This document shows, in pieces, positions 1-8,579 of a stretch of 64,000 bases of DNA. The DNA lies in the NCBI RefSeq assembly GCF_000241345.1, contig NZ_BAED01000059.1:115276-179275 (forward strand). The letters run 5' to 3'. The notes below the pieces were generated by a model. The model was not told the DNA's origin. It ran no database searches and saw only the letters and a list, made by a program, of their open reading frames with translations. The DNA comes from Gordonia amarae NBRC 15530. GTDB lineage: Bacteria; Actinomycetota; Actinomycetes; Mycobacteriales; Mycobacteriaceae. The stretch's first letter is position 1; each line of letters opens with the position of its first letter. The position numbers and the translations under genes were made by a program.

Positions 1-1
1 C

Positions 2-502
2 GCGCTCACCACCTTCGCGATGGAACCTCGCCGGGAGCGGGTGGTGATCGCCAAGTTGGCGACGTCCTTCATCGCCGCAGTCAGTGCGGTCGCGCTCAGC
101 CTGGTGCTCGGAGCGGTCGGCGCCGTCATCGCGGGAATGCTCTATTCCGATCCCGCCGGCAGCTGGTCGATGACGCTTGCCGGTATCGTCAATTCATTCA
201 CGATTCAGATCTTCAATCTTCTGCTCGGATTCGCGTTCGCGGCGTTGATCCTGAACACCCCGGGCGCGATTGTCGGCTACTTCGCGCTGCCGACGGCGCT
301 CAGCATCGTGAACGAACTGTTGCCCGCGTTCAAGGACAGCGTCGGCGAGTGGATTGATTCCTCGCTCACCCAGGCACCGTTCCAGTCGGGTGACTGGGTG
401 AGCGGTGGGGAATGGATGCGTCTGATCGTCTCGGGGATTGTGTGGATCGGTATTCCGCTGACCTTCGGCATTCTGCGGATTCTGCGGACCGAGATCAAAT
501 AA
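2..502 (+). CDS. ABC-2-type transporter permease, C-terminal part (gene starts before the window)
   Basis: The reading frame is open at the left edge, so only the last 166 residues are visible; an internal ATG at 20 is probably not the true start because coding sense continues upstream of it. At least four hydrophobic stretches are visible (near residues 18-45, 58-78, 80-105 and 140-160 of the visible part), with a positively charged RREK-type junction before the first. This pattern fits the membrane subunit of an ABC-2 exporter, whose ATPase would lie to the left. The substrate cannot be inferred. A strong hairpin follows 44 bases after the stop. Family assignment rests on topology and general character, so it is moderate. 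Confidence 0.6.
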   Translation, partial: ALTTFAMEPRRERVVIAKLATSFIAAVSAVALSLVLGAVGAVIAGMLYSDPAGSWSMTLAGIVNSFTIQIFNLLLGFAFAALILNTPGAIVGYFALPTALSIVNELLPAFKDSVGEWIDSSLTQAPFQSGDWVSGGEWMRLIVSGIVWIGIPLTFGILRILRTEIK

Positions 503-545
503 CCGCTGGGATCAAGTAAACGCGGGGATCACAGGCCAGGTCAGG

Positions 546-586
546 CGCGGTCCGCCGGTGGACACCGAGTCCACCGGCGCACCGCG
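546..586. terminator. Strong hairpin, bidirectional terminator between convergent genes
   Basis: Two 18-base arms (546-563 and 569-586) pair with one mismatch around a 5-base loop. It lies between the permease stop at 502 and the end of lsr2 at 604, which converge. There is no clear T-tract, as is common in high-GC actinobacteria. Confidence 0.75.
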
Positions 587-603
587 TCAGTCGGGCAGAA
601 TGC

Positions 604-945
604 TCAGTGAGCGGACTGGTAGGCCTCGATGATGAAGTGCGAGATACGGCCCCGGTCGCTGACCTCATAGCCGTTGTCCTGAGCCCACTCGCGGATCGCC
701 TGGGTCTCTTCCTTGGTCCGGCCGCCACCGTTGGACGCGGCAGCACGCCGGCCACCACGGACGGGGGAGATGACACGAGAGGCACCGATATAGGTGGCGA
801 GGGTGTTCCGGAACTCCTCGGCGTGTTCCGCCGAAGTGTCGAACTCATACGTCTTACCGTCGACGCTCCACTCGATCGTTTCGTATTCATCGAGGGCAGC
901 ACCATCCAGATCGTCAATGACCTGGATCACTTCCTTCTTTGCCAT
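604..945 (-). CDS. lsr2: Lsr2, nucleoid-associated silencing protein
   Basis: Lsr2 is an H-NS-like protein of mycolate actinobacteria that bridges DNA, binds AT-rich minor grooves and silences foreign genes. The product is 113 residues, the usual size. The N-terminal dimerisation half begins MAKKEVIQVIDDLDG. The C-terminal DNA-binding half has the REWAQDNGYEVSDRGR block, with the RGR AT-hook-like motif at residues 98-100. The ATG at 945 is chosen because family members start with MAKK and an AGGAGCG-like ribosome site precedes it; an in-frame upstream start at 1023 would add an unrelated 26-residue tail. The 319-base spacer behind it is AT-richer than the surroundings, which fits autoregulation, but that is inference. 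Confidence 0.96.
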   Translation of the reverse strand: MAKKEVIQVIDDLDGAALDEYETIEWSVDGKTYEFDTSAEHAEEFRNTLATYIGASRVISPVRGGRRAAASNGGGRTKEETQAIREWAQDNGYEVSDRGRISHFIIEAYQSAH

Positions 946-1264
946 CCTGCGCTCCGTTCGTGATTGCCAAAGTCGTGACACGCCTATATCGGCCGCACCT
1001 GTCGGCCGAAGGGGTGAAACCAAGCATACAACAACCGGTGCTGCATCAATGGCCGGCTGGTCCGGTGCTTACGACTATAAGATCCGAATTGTGAGTTCCG
1101 GTGCGATTCAACCGATTGTGCGCCGCCGCATCGTTTCGTTGTGACTCTGAATGAATAGCGGTTAATTCACAGGGAAATATAAGGTTTCTGCCGAGGCGTC
1201 GCGGCGTGCGTCACATCGCCGGCCGAGGTGCCCGAATCCTGGTCGGCCGAAGGTGGTCCGGGAC
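946..1264. promoter_or_regulatory. Non-coding spacer upstream of lsr2
   Basis: A 319-base stretch without a convincing gene, between the lsr2 start and the end of the lipoprotein gene. The part from about 1070 to 1190 is clearly richer in A and T than the rest of the window. It must hold the lsr2 promoter on the minus strand; no clean -35/-10 pair could be fixed by eye. AT-rich DNA here is a plausible target for Lsr2 itself. Confidence 0.45.
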
Positions 1265-2095
1265 TTAAGGTCCGTCGCTTCCCGGTTCCGGTGCGGGATC
1301 GGTCACATCGGTGGTGTCGTCGGTGCTGTCGCCGCTGTTGATCATCGATTTCGGTGCGGGATCGGTGGCGTCGAGGTACGCGAACTGCGAGCCGGTGATC
1401 ATGAACCCGCCCTTGGAACGAGATTCGAGGCAATACAGCCCCGATACGTCCGTCAGGCACGAGATCCGGGACATCGTGATGGTGGTGCCATAGGGCAACA
1501 CGGTGCTCCGGTAGAGGAGATTGACGTCTTTGCCGTCGTCACACAGACCGAGCCGGGCGCCGTCCGAGGTCAAAGTGACCAGATTCTTGGACTTGTCGCA
1601 CGAGGGCGCGTCACGGTCGGTGCCGGGTGAGTCCGCGGACGGTTCGTCGGTGAGGGTGCCACCGTTGACCCGGCACACCAGCGTCCGGCTGTCGAGCGAG
1701 GTGGAACAGTTGATCGTGCGGTCGGGCGTCGAGAAATGAAACCCCGAGGCATTGCCCCGGGGACCGGTTCGGGTGGCGGCGCCCTTCTCGTAGTCTGCCG
1801 TGTCGGCCCGCGGCGCCAGGGACATCACCCGGCCGATGGTGCCCTCACGCAGCCGGTTCGGGGTATCGCGCGACTCGATCGTGGAACTGGTGGTGGTCGA
1901 GGTGGACGGCGCGGTGAACGTCGACAACTCGTCGGTCGGCGGCAGCACGATCTGGTCGGGTGCCGAATCGTCGAGCAGGGAACACCCGGCGGCCAGCAGT
2001 GGCACCAGCACACCGATGCCGGCGCCGGCGATCCAGCGGCGTGCGCCGGGCCGGTGGTCCCTGAGTCCGTGCCCCCCGAGTCCGTACCATTGCAC
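1265..2095 (-). CDS. Secreted lipoprotein of unknown function
   Basis: The 276-residue product has a basic n-region (RDHRPGARR), a hydrophobic core and a lipobox LLAAGC with the lipidated Cys at about residue 38. A Ser/Thr-rich linker follows (about 45-70). The remaining domain contains seven or so Cys residues, consistent with disulfides outside the membrane, and the tail is Asp/Pro/Thr-rich. No enzyme motif is seen. The GTG start at 2095 is one base from the divergent GTG start of trhO at 2097, so the start, or the promoter arrangement, is uncertain; a shorter start inside the n-region is possible. Confidence 0.7.
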   Translation of the reverse strand: MQWYGLGGHGLRDHRPGARRWIAGAGIGVLVPLLAAGCSLLDDSAPDQIVLPPTDELSTFTAPSTSTTTSSTIESRDTPNRLREGTIGRVMSLAPRADTADYEKGAATRTGPRGNASGFHFSTPDRTINCSTSLDSRTLVCRVNGGTLTDEPSADSPGTDRDAPSCDKSKNLVTLTSDGARLGLCDDGKDVNLLYRSTVLPYGTTITMSRISCLTDVSGLYCLESRSKGGFMITGSQFAYLDATDPAPKSMINSGDSTDDTTDVTDPAPEPGSDGP

Positions 2096-2096
2096 C

Positions 2097-2984
2097 GTGG
2101 CAACCCCTAAGATCGTGCTGTTCTACGTGTTCACCCCCCTGCCCGACCCTGAGGCGATCAGGCTCTGGCAGCAGGCGGCGGGCGAGTCGACCGGGGTCAC
2201 CGGCAGAGTAATCGTGTCGCCGCACGGGATCAACGCCACGGTCGGTGGCGATATCTCCGCCGTCAAACAGTACGTGAGGGCCACCAAAAGGTACGCGCCA
2301 TTCGCCGGTGCGGACATCAAATGGTCCGAAGGGACAGGTTCGGATTTCCCGCGGCTCAGCGTCAAGACGCGCCCCGAGATCGTCACCTTCGGGGTGCCCG
2401 GCGAACTCGAGGTCGACGAGAACGGGGTCGTCGGCGGCGGTACCCGACTCACGCCCGAGCAACTGCACGAGCTCGTCGCCGACAAGGGCGACGACGTGGT
2501 CTTCTTCGACGGCCGCAACGCCATCGAGGCGCAGGTCGGCCGGTTCAAGAACGCCGTCGTCCCGCCCGCGGACACCACCCGCGACTTCGTGCCGCTGCTC
2601 GACAGCGGTGCCTTCGACGACCTCAAGGACCGCACGGTGGTCACCTACTGCACAGGCGGGGTGCGCTGCGAGGTGCTCACCCGGCTGATGAAGGCCCGCG
2701 GTTTCGGCGACGTCTACCAGCTCGACGGTGGCATCGCCCGATACGGCGAGACCTTCGGCGACGACGGTCTGTGGGAGGGATCGATGTTCGTCTTCGACGA
2801 CCGGATGACCGTCGACTTCTCCGATCACACCGAGGTGATCGGGCGGTGCTCCGAATGCGGCGCGCCCACCAGCCACATCGAGAACTATCCCGACCGCCTC
2901 GGCCGGGAACTGCGCGTCGTGTGCCCCGAGTGTGTGCCCCCAGAGCGTGCGTCCACAGCCGACGCGGTGCCCGCGTCTTCGTGA
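2097..2984 (+). CDS. trhO: tRNA uridine(34) hydroxylase, rhodanese-domain protein (TrhO/YceA family)
   Basis: The family makes 5-hydroxyuridine at wobble position 34 of certain tRNAs using oxygen. The 295-residue product has the UPF0176 N-terminal domain (about 1-95, including [11 protein letters not shown]), then a rhodanese domain with the active-site loop YCTGGVRCE and catalytic Cys185. The tail has two CxxC pairs (251/254 and 276/279) that probably bind zinc. The GTG at 2097 is chosen because homology starts at once ([11 protein letters not shown]); longer forms would run into the divergent lipoprotein gene. Its stop overlaps the start of the next gene (GTGA), which implies translational coupling with the CobW-type protein. 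Confidence 0.9.
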   Translation: MATPKIVLFYVFTPLPDPEAIRLWQQAAGESTGVTGRVIVSPHGINATVGGDISAVKQYVRATKRYAPFAGADIKWSEGTGSDFPRLSVKTRPEIVTFGVPGELEVDENGVVGGGTRLTPEQLHELVADKGDDVVFFDGRNAIEAQVGRFKNAVVPPADTTRDFVPLLDSGAFDDLKDRTVVTYCTGGVRCEVLTRLMKARGFGDVYQLDGGIARYGETFGDDGLWEGSMFVFDDRMTVDFSDHTEVIGRCSECGAPTSHIENYPDRLGRELRVVCPECVPPERASTADAVPASS

Positions 2985-4126
2985 GCCGGCGACGGGACCG
3001 TCCCGCGATCCCGGTCATCGTCGTCGCGGGTTTTCTGGGGGCGGGCAAGACGACGCTGCTCAACGCGCTGCTCGGCAACACCGTCGGTGCGCGGCTCGGG
3101 GTGATCGTCAACGACTTCGGTGCCATCAACGTCGACGCGCTGCTGGTGGCCGGGCAGAGTGCGGGCACGATCAGCTTCGGTAACGGCTGCCTGTGCTGCA
3201 GCGTCGACGCCGACGGCCTGGGCGACGCGCTCAGCGGGCTCGCCGACCCGGCCGCGGGACTGGACGCGATCGTCGTCGAGGCCAGCGGCATCGCGGAACC
3301 GAGGGCGCTGATCAAGATGGTGGTGGCCGTCGCCGATCCTGCGATCCGCTACGGCGGACTCGTGTACGTCCTCGATGCGGCCGCGGCCACCCTCACGCGG
3401 CAACTGCACCCGGAGATCGGCGGGCACCTGGCGATCGCCGACCTCGTGGTGATCAACAAGGCGGACCTCGTCGACGGTGACGTGCTGTCCGGCGTGCTCG
3501 ACATGGCCCGCGAACTCAATCCGACGGCACCGGCCGTGGTCACCACGGAGGGCCACATCGACGCCCGAGCCCTGTTCGATCCGGGGTCGCGGCCGCAACC
3601 TTCCGACGACCTGCCGCGGCAACTCACCCTCGACGAACTGCTGCGCGCAGAAGAATCTGGCGCAGAAGAATCTGACGCAGAAGAATCTGACGCAGAAGAA
3701 GAATCTGACGCAGACGAGCACGCGGCGGGGGAGTGCGGCACCGGGCATGCACGGCATTTACATGATGCGTTCACCTCGGTGTCGGTTCAGGTCGAAGGTG
3801 TTCTTGATCCGCGGCGGCTCGCCGAACTGCTCGAACGGCCACCCGTCGGGTGCTACCGGATCAAGGGCGTCGTGTGGCTCGCGGGTGCGGGCGAACAGTT
3901 CGCGGTGCATGCCGTCGGCGGATTTGTGCGCACTGAACGCACCGGTGTGCGGCGGATGCCCCGGCCGCCGGTCAGCAGCCTCGTCGTCATCGGCACCGGT
4001 GTCGACGAAGTCCAGGTCAGAGCAGATCTTGGCGGCCTGGTCGCGGCTCCGGACCTCGACGACGAGTTCGGGATCCTGCGCATCACCCGGCACCTGCCGG
4101 TGCCGTCACAGCTCCCTAACGATTGA
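2981..4126 (+). CDS. CobW/COG0523-type G3E GTPase, putative metallochaperone
   Basis: COG0523 GTPases deliver zinc or other metals to client proteins. The 381-residue product has a Walker A motif GFLGAGKTT (17-25), the metal-binding GNGCLCC motif with Cys70, Cys72 and Cys73, the guanine-specificity NKAD motif (159-162) and a CobW C-terminal domain (about 265-360). The inter-domain linker contains an acidic repeat (223-246) and then a His-containing segment (HARHLHD), which fits the metal-loading linker of the family. The GTG start overlaps the trhO stop, and there is no spacer. Client and metal are unknown; no cobalamin gene is nearby, so a Zn role is more likely than CobW proper. Confidence 0.88.
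   Translation: MSRRRDRPAIPVIVVAGFLGAGKTTLLNALLGNTVGARLGVIVNDFGAINVDALLVAGQSAGTISFGNGCLCCSVDADGLGDALSGLADPAAGLDAIVVEASGIAEPRALIKMVVAVADPAIRYGGLVYVLDAAAATLTRQLHPEIGGHLAIADLVVINKADLVDGDVLSGVLDMARELNPTAPAVVTTEGHIDARALFDPGSRPQPSDDLPRQLTLDELLRAEESGAEESDAEESDAEEESDADEHAAGECGTGHARHLHDAFTSVSVQVEGVLDPRRLAELLERPPVGCYRIKGVVWLAGAGEQFAVHAVGGFVRTERTGVRRMPRPPVSSLVVIGTGVDEVQVRADLGGLVAAPDLDDEFGILRITRHLPVPSQLPND
3646..3718 (+). repeat. 15-bp tandem repeat inside the CobW-type gene
   Basis: Units CGCAGAAGAATCTGR run at 3646, 3661 and 3676, followed by an 18-base variant at 3691 (one extra GAA) and a decayed copy at 3709. They encode AEESD-type units in the linker. The units use AT-richer codons than the flanking gene, so the repeat looks recently expanded and could vary in copy number between strains without breaking frame. 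Confidence 0.9.
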
Positions 4127-4268
4127 CCGTCTCGGCTCCCGCCGAATTCTCATCCTGGCGCTCGTCTGGTTCACTTGTTACAAATGAGACTGCTGTGACC
4201 AGAGTTGCGCAATTGAAGGGAGGCGGCACCGACCCGCGCGCAGATGTGCGCCGTGGTGCCGAAGACAC

Positions 4269-5339
4269 ATGTTCAACACCCGATTCACGCGAACGCGCAT
4301 GACCATCGCCGCGGTGTCCGTCGCCGCGGCATCGACGGTGGCAGCGACCACCCTCGTCGCGCCCGACGCCCAGGCCGCCCCACGCGCGGCATCGCTTGCC
4401 GGCAAGACGGTGTTCCTCGACCCCGGCCACCAGGGCAGCGCCGCCGGTCACAACCTGGGCGCCCAGGTGCCCGACGGCCGCGGCGGCAAGAAGGACTGCC
4501 AGACCACCGGCGCCACAGCCATCAACGGCGTACCCGAACACACCGTCAACTGGCAGATCACCCAGCTCGTCAAGGCGGGGCTGGAGAGCCAGGGCGCCAA
4601 GGTCGTGCTCAGCCGTCCCGACGACAAGGGCTGGGGAGGCTGCGTCGATCAGCGCGCCGCCGCCGCGAGCCGGTCGGGTGCGTCGGTGGCGGTGAGCCTG
4701 CACGCCGACTCCACCTCCGCGGGTGCGGATAACGGCCACAAGGGCTTCCACATGATCGTGCCCAAGCTGCCGCTCCCCGACAAGACGGTCAACCGGGTCC
4801 AGTCCGGAGCCGGCCGTACCGCATCGTCGGCGATGCGGGACGCCTTCGTCGGCGCGGGTCTGTCGCCGGCCAACTACGCAGGCGTGCAGAACGGGCTGCA
4901 GACCCGCTCGGACATCGCGGCGGTCAACCTCACCAAGGTGCCCGCGGTGTTCATCGAGATGGGCAACCTGTCCAACCCGGCCGAGGCGTCGGCGCTGACC
5001 TCCAAGGAAGGGCAGCTCAAGTACGCGCTGGCCATCACCGACGGCATCACCCGGTACGTCACCAAATCGGGCACCAAGGTCATCCCCACCGCGGCATCGA
5101 AGGACACGGCCCCGGTGAGCACCGGCAACCCGCCGGAGCCGGCCACGCCCGTTGCCGACGACAATGCCTTCGCGGGTCTGCAGACGGTGCTGCCGTTCGT
5201 GCAGAAGCTCATGGCGGCGGGGGATGCCTCCGAGGTCATGAAGGTTTTCGCCACCGATGGATCAGATGTTTTCTCCGAGGTCCTCAAAGCGATGCTCGAG
5301 GTCGTGTACGGTCTCGCGGGAGGCAAACTGCCGATCTGA
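4269..5339 (+). CDS. N-acetylmuramoyl-L-alanine amidase, exported (Rv3717/Ami1-like)
   Basis: This zinc enzyme cleaves the peptide from glycan in the cell wall during division and turnover. The 356-residue product has a signal peptide (cleavage near AQAAP, residues 35-38), then the Amidase_3 fold: zinc ligands His54 (LDPGHQG), Glu90 and His145 (SLHADS), and catalytic Glu230 (FIEMGN). There is no SH3 or LysM wall-binding domain, as in the mycobacterial homologue; a roughly 80-residue tail after the catalytic domain has no recognisable motif. The 142-base upstream spacer contains GTTACA and GTGACC half-sites that recall MtrA-type boxes, but spacing is not canonical. Confidence 0.92.
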   Translation: MFNTRFTRTRMTIAAVSVAAASTVAATTLVAPDAQAAPRAASLAGKTVFLDPGHQGSAAGHNLGAQVPDGRGGKKDCQTTGATAINGVPEHTVNWQITQLVKAGLESQGAKVVLSRPDDKGWGGCVDQRAAAASRSGASVAVSLHADSTSAGADNGHKGFHMIVPKLPLPDKTVNRVQSGAGRTASSAMRDAFVGAGLSPANYAGVQNGLQTRSDIAAVNLTKVPAVFIEMGNLSNPAEASALTSKEGQLKYALAITDGITRYVTKSGTKVIPTAASKDTAPVSTGNPPEPATPVADDNAFAGLQTVLPFVQKLMAAGDASEVMKVFATDGSDVFSEVLKAMLEVVYGLAGGKLPI

Positions 5340-5424
5340 CCCGCCCACAATCGGGTTCGCGCGGCCCCTCACAGGGAGGATGGGGTGGCGTGAGCACCGA
5401 CCGATCGCTGATTAAGGTCGAACT

Positions 5425-6306
5425 ATGGCTGTGAAGGATCTCGTCGTCATGAAGCCGCCGGTGCCCACGCTCCGCGGTCGCACCGTCCTCATCACCGGTG
5501 CCGCCAGCGGCATCGGTCGCTCGACGGCCCTCGCCGCTGCCCGTGACGGGGCACGGCTGGTGCTCACCGACCTGCGGACCGCCGACCTCGACACGGTGGT
5601 GGCCGAGATCGAAGGCGCGGGCGGCACCGTCGCGCTGTCCCGGGCCGGCGATGTGTCCGACTACGAATGGGTGAAGTCGTTCGGCGCAGAGGTCGACGAG
5701 CAGGTCGGCACGATGGACGTCGTCATGAACGTTGCCGGCATCTCGGCCTGGGGCACCGTCGAGAACCTCGAGCACCGGCACTGGCGTGCCATGGTCGACG
5801 TCAACCTCATGGGACCCATCCACATCATCGAATGCTTTGTGCCGCAAATGGTCCGGCGTGGCGAGGGTGGACATCTGGTGAACGTGTCGTCGGCGGCGGG
5901 GTTGCTCGCGCTGCCCTGGCACGCCGCCTACAGCGCCAGCAAGTTCGGCATCCGCGGGGTGTCCGAGGTGCTACGCATGGACCTGCGCCAGCACAACATC
6001 GGAGTCTCCGTGGTGTGTCCGGGCGGGGTGGCCACCCCGCTGGTGGGAACCGTCGACATCGTGGGAGTAGACAAGGACGATCCCAAGGTGCGCAAGCAGA
6101 TCGACAACTTCCACAAGATCGCCGTCACCCCGGAGAAAGCGGCCGCGGCGATCATCGCCGGTGTCGAGAAGAACAAATTCGTCGTCTACACGTCCTTCGA
6201 CACCCGCTTCGGATACTGGTGGAAGCGCAAGTTCGCGCTGCCGTACGAGGTCGTGATGCGGATCGCCAACAACAGGTTCAGCAAGCTGGCCCGCACGAGT
6301 GCGTAA
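5425..6306 (+). CDS. Short-chain dehydrogenase/reductase
   Basis: A classical SDR of 293 residues. The NAD(P)-binding motif TGAASGIG is at about 24-31, the catalytic Ser is at about 155, and the YSASK motif gives Tyr169 and Lys173. The C-terminal extension with aromatic and basic residues (about 255-290) resembles the membrane-associating tail of mycobacterial lipid-related SDRs. The gene overlaps the following kinase by 8 bases. The substrate cannot be told from sequence; a lipid or long-chain alcohol is the best guess from the tail. Confidence 0.88.
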   Translation: MAVKDLVVMKPPVPTLRGRTVLITGAASGIGRSTALAAARDGARLVLTDLRTADLDTVVAEIEGAGGTVALSRAGDVSDYEWVKSFGAEVDEQVGTMDVVMNVAGISAWGTVENLEHRHWRAMVDVNLMGPIHIIECFVPQMVRRGEGGHLVNVSSAAGLLALPWHAAYSASKFGIRGVSEVLRMDLRQHNIGVSVVCPGGVATPLVGTVDIVGVDKDDPKVRKQIDNFHKIAVTPEKAAAAIIAGVEKNKFVVYTSFDTRFGYWWKRKFALPYEVVMRIANNRFSKLARTSA

Positions 6307-7090
6307 ACCGCCCCGACGGCCGCACGCGGGTCAGGTGTTCCGCAAGCACCGGCCCGGCGTCGACCCCGACTTCTTCGCGGCTGAGGCAGCGGGGCTGCGG
6401 TGGCTCGCCGACGCCGGAGCGCCGGTCGTCGACGTGCTGTCGGTGGGTACGGACTTCATAGAACTGGCCCACCTGGATTCGGCACGGCCCGGCCGGCAGG
6501 CCGCGATCGACTTCGGGCGCGCTCTCGCGGCGATGCATTCGGCGGGCGCGGACACGTTCGGCGCTCCACCCGCCGGGTACACGGGCAAGCAGTTCATCGG
6601 CGAACGTCCCCTCAGCTCCCGCACCCATCCGACGTGGGGCGCGTTCTACGCCGCCGAGCGCGTCGAACCGTACCTCGGGCCGGCGATCGCCGCCGGCAAC
6701 CTCAACCACACCGACGCCGACGATGTGCGCCGCGCCTGCGAACTCATCGCCGCCGGCACCTTCGATGACGCCGCGCCGCCCGCACGTATCCACGGCGACC
6801 TCTGGGCGGGAAACGCGCTGTGGACACCCGACGGGGTGACGATGATCGATCCGGCCGCGCACGGTGGCCACCGCGAAACCGACCTGGCGATGCTCGCGCT
6901 GTTCGGTGTCCGGCTCTTCGACGACATTCTCGACGGTTACCTGGCCGAGTTCCCGCTGCGGACCGGTTGGCGGGACCGGGTGCCGCTGCACCAGCTGCAT
7001 CCGCTGGCGGTGCACGCCGCCGGCCACGGACCCGGCTACGGCACCGCGCTCGGCCGTGCTGCGCGGGCCACGGTCGCGATGGCAGCATAA
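6299..7090 (+). CDS. Fructosamine kinase family protein
   Basis: Fructosamine-3-kinase-type enzymes phosphorylate ketoamines formed by glycation so that the adduct falls off. The 263-residue product has the APH-like catalytic loop HGDLWAGN (165-172) and the metal-binding DPA (184-186). An earlier EAxGLRWLADAG segment (29-40) matches the family's N-lobe. The GTG start at 6299 lies within the end of the SDR gene, which suggests coupling. The first 10 residues are basic and not conserved, so the start could be slightly further in. Confidence 0.88.
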   Translation: MRKPPRRPHAGQVFRKHRPGVDPDFFAAEAAGLRWLADAGAPVVDVLSVGTDFIELAHLDSARPGRQAAIDFGRALAAMHSAGADTFGAPPAGYTGKQFIGERPLSSRTHPTWGAFYAAERVEPYLGPAIAAGNLNHTDADDVRRACELIAAGTFDDAAPPARIHGDLWAGNALWTPDGVTMIDPAAHGGHRETDLAMLALFGVRLFDDILDGYLAEFPLRTGWRDRVPLHQLHPLAVHAAGHGPGYGTALGRAARATVAMAA

Positions 7091-7095
7091 GCGGT

Positions 7096-7653
7096 GTGAC
7101 CACACTCGATCCCGGTGTCCTGCTCGTGTCCGCGACCCGATCGGAGGCCCGCTACGTTCCCGACGGCGCGCGCCTGCTGATCACCGGCATCGGCAAGGTC
7201 GCCGCGGCCGTGGCACTCACCCGCGAGCTGGCGGCCGGGGCACCGGCGCATCGCATCGTCAATATCGGCACCGCGGGCGCGCTGCACGATCATCACGCCG
7301 GGCTGTTCGTGCCGTCGAAGGTGATCGAACACGACATCAGCAGCGACGCCCTGCAGGCCATGGGCTATCCGGTGGTGGACACCTGGGATGTGGCCGGTGG
7401 CGACGGCACCGTGCTCGCCACCGGCGACACCTTCGTCGCCGACCCGGTGCACCGCGAGACGCTGGCCGCCCGCGCCGACCTCGTCGACATGGAAGGATGC
7501 GCGATCGCGCACGTGGCGGCCGCGTTCGAGATCCCGGTGACGCTGGTGAAGGTCGTCAGCGACAGCGCCGACGAGAAGGCCCTGGACTGGCCGCAACTGG
7601 TCGACAAGGCCGCCCGGGAACTGGGGGACTGGGTGCGCGGCGAACTCGCGTGA
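7096..7653 (+). CDS. Nucleosidase / phosphorylase family protein (MTA/SAH nucleosidase-like)
   Basis: The 185-residue product belongs to the PNP/UDP phosphorylase superfamily. Visible motifs are NIGTAGAL (57-63), the substrate-binding VDMEG (130-134) and the catalytic VSDSAD (154-159), the pattern of 5'-methylthioadenosine/S-adenosylhomocysteine nucleosidases. It is shorter than classical MTA nucleosidase (about 230 residues), like the short actinobacterial group. The GTG start comes five bases after the kinase stop, so it probably shares a transcript with the SDR and the kinase. Confidence 0.85.
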   Translation: MTTLDPGVLLVSATRSEARYVPDGARLLITGIGKVAAAVALTRELAAGAPAHRIVNIGTAGALHDHHAGLFVPSKVIEHDISSDALQAMGYPVVDTWDVAGGDGTVLATGDTFVADPVHRETLAARADLVDMEGCAIAHVAAAFEIPVTLVKVVSDSADEKALDWPQLVDKAARELGDWVRGELA

Positions 7654-7668
7654 CTGTACCGGCCCCGA

Positions 7669-8520
7669 TCAGGGCCGATCTTTAGGCGTCTCAAATGCCT
7701 CGGTGCGCTCGTCGGCCGGCGATCCGGGGATGAACGACTTGGCCGCCGCCCGCGAGACCTGGCCGGCCGTGGCGCGGCGCTGACCACCTGCGGCCGGGGT
7801 GCGCGCGGGGGAGGAGCGTGTCTTGGCAGAGCCGGAGCGGGCGGGTGACTCGGTACGGGCGGAACGGGTCGGTGCGGCGTCGCCGCCGGGGCGTGGGCGG
7901 GACCGCCGGCTGCGGCCACGGCCGGACATGACAATGGTCTGTTCACCGGACGCGGCTTCCTGGACATCGGACTTGGTCGACCGCTTGTCGGTGGCCTTCC
8001 GGGCCGACCGGGTGTGTTCCCGGGTGTCCGACGAGCTTCGCTTGGACGCCTTCGTGCGGGGAGTCGAGGACTCCGCCGGCGACTGCTTCTTTGTGACGTA
8101 CCAGCGGGCCACCACCAGCGCCAGCGTCACCAGGAAGGTGATCGCCAGCCACGGGAACACATCCGCGATCGGCAGCAGCACCTGCAGGATCAGACTCTTG
8201 AGGCTTGCCGACGCGCGGTCGGCGTTGACCGTGTACAGGGTGATGATGCCCACACCGAATGCCACCAGTGGTGGCTGGGCGGCAGCGGTGAACAGCGCCC
8301 GCCGCCGGACCAGCAGAGCCGCGGCGACGCACCCGACGAGGAAGCAGAACTTGAACGTCGCGCCGAGTTCGTCGGTGCTGCGGGCGTCGATACCCGCGCC
8401 GACCGCGGTGATCACGACTGCGACCAGGACCGCGCCCCACCAGGGAACGCCGCGCACGGTGGGCAGCACCGACTGTTGGTCGGCCGGCACCGCCGATGCG
8501 GTTCGTTGCGCAGAAAACAC
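7669..8520 (-). CDS. Membrane protein with DUF6542 and a basic tail
   Basis: Residues about 25-150 hold four hydrophobic segments, with WWGAVLVAVVITAVGAG opening the domain; this is the DUF6542 arrangement known from mycobacterial Rv1111c. The C-terminal half (about 155-283) is Ser/Arg/Lys-rich, of low complexity and predicted disordered. In mycobacteria the homologue also lies close to ychF, as here (ychF is 3 kb to the right). The function is unknown. The GTG start is at 8520; the next gene in the same direction, rmuC, ends 60 bases upstream of it. Confidence 0.8.
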   Translation of the reverse strand: MFSAQRTASAVPADQQSVLPTVRGVPWWGAVLVAVVITAVGAGIDARSTDELGATFKFCFLVGCVAAALLVRRRALFTAAAQPPLVAFGVGIITLYTVNADRASASLKSLILQVLLPIADVFPWLAITFLVTLALVVARWYVTKKQSPAESSTPRTKASKRSSSDTREHTRSARKATDKRSTKSDVQEAASGEQTIVMSGRGRSRRSRPRPGGDAAPTRSARTESPARSGSAKTRSSPARTPAAGGQRRATAGQVSRAAAKSFIPGSPADERTEAFETPKDRP

Positions 8521-8579
8521 ATCTAGACGGTACCGGTAATGCGGCCCGATCCGCCGGACCGCAACCGAGGTGTTTCCGG

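Noticed and set aside
3646..3718. Possible CRISPR-like repeat
   Set aside because: Units are directly adjacent without spacers and stay in frame within a conserved gene; it is a coding microsatellite.
4127..4268. MtrA binding site or cyclic-di-AMP riboswitch before the amidase gene
   Set aside because: GTTACA and GTGACC half-sites are present, but their spacing (12 bases) does not match the usual tandem MtrA box, and no ydaO-type secondary structure could be drawn.
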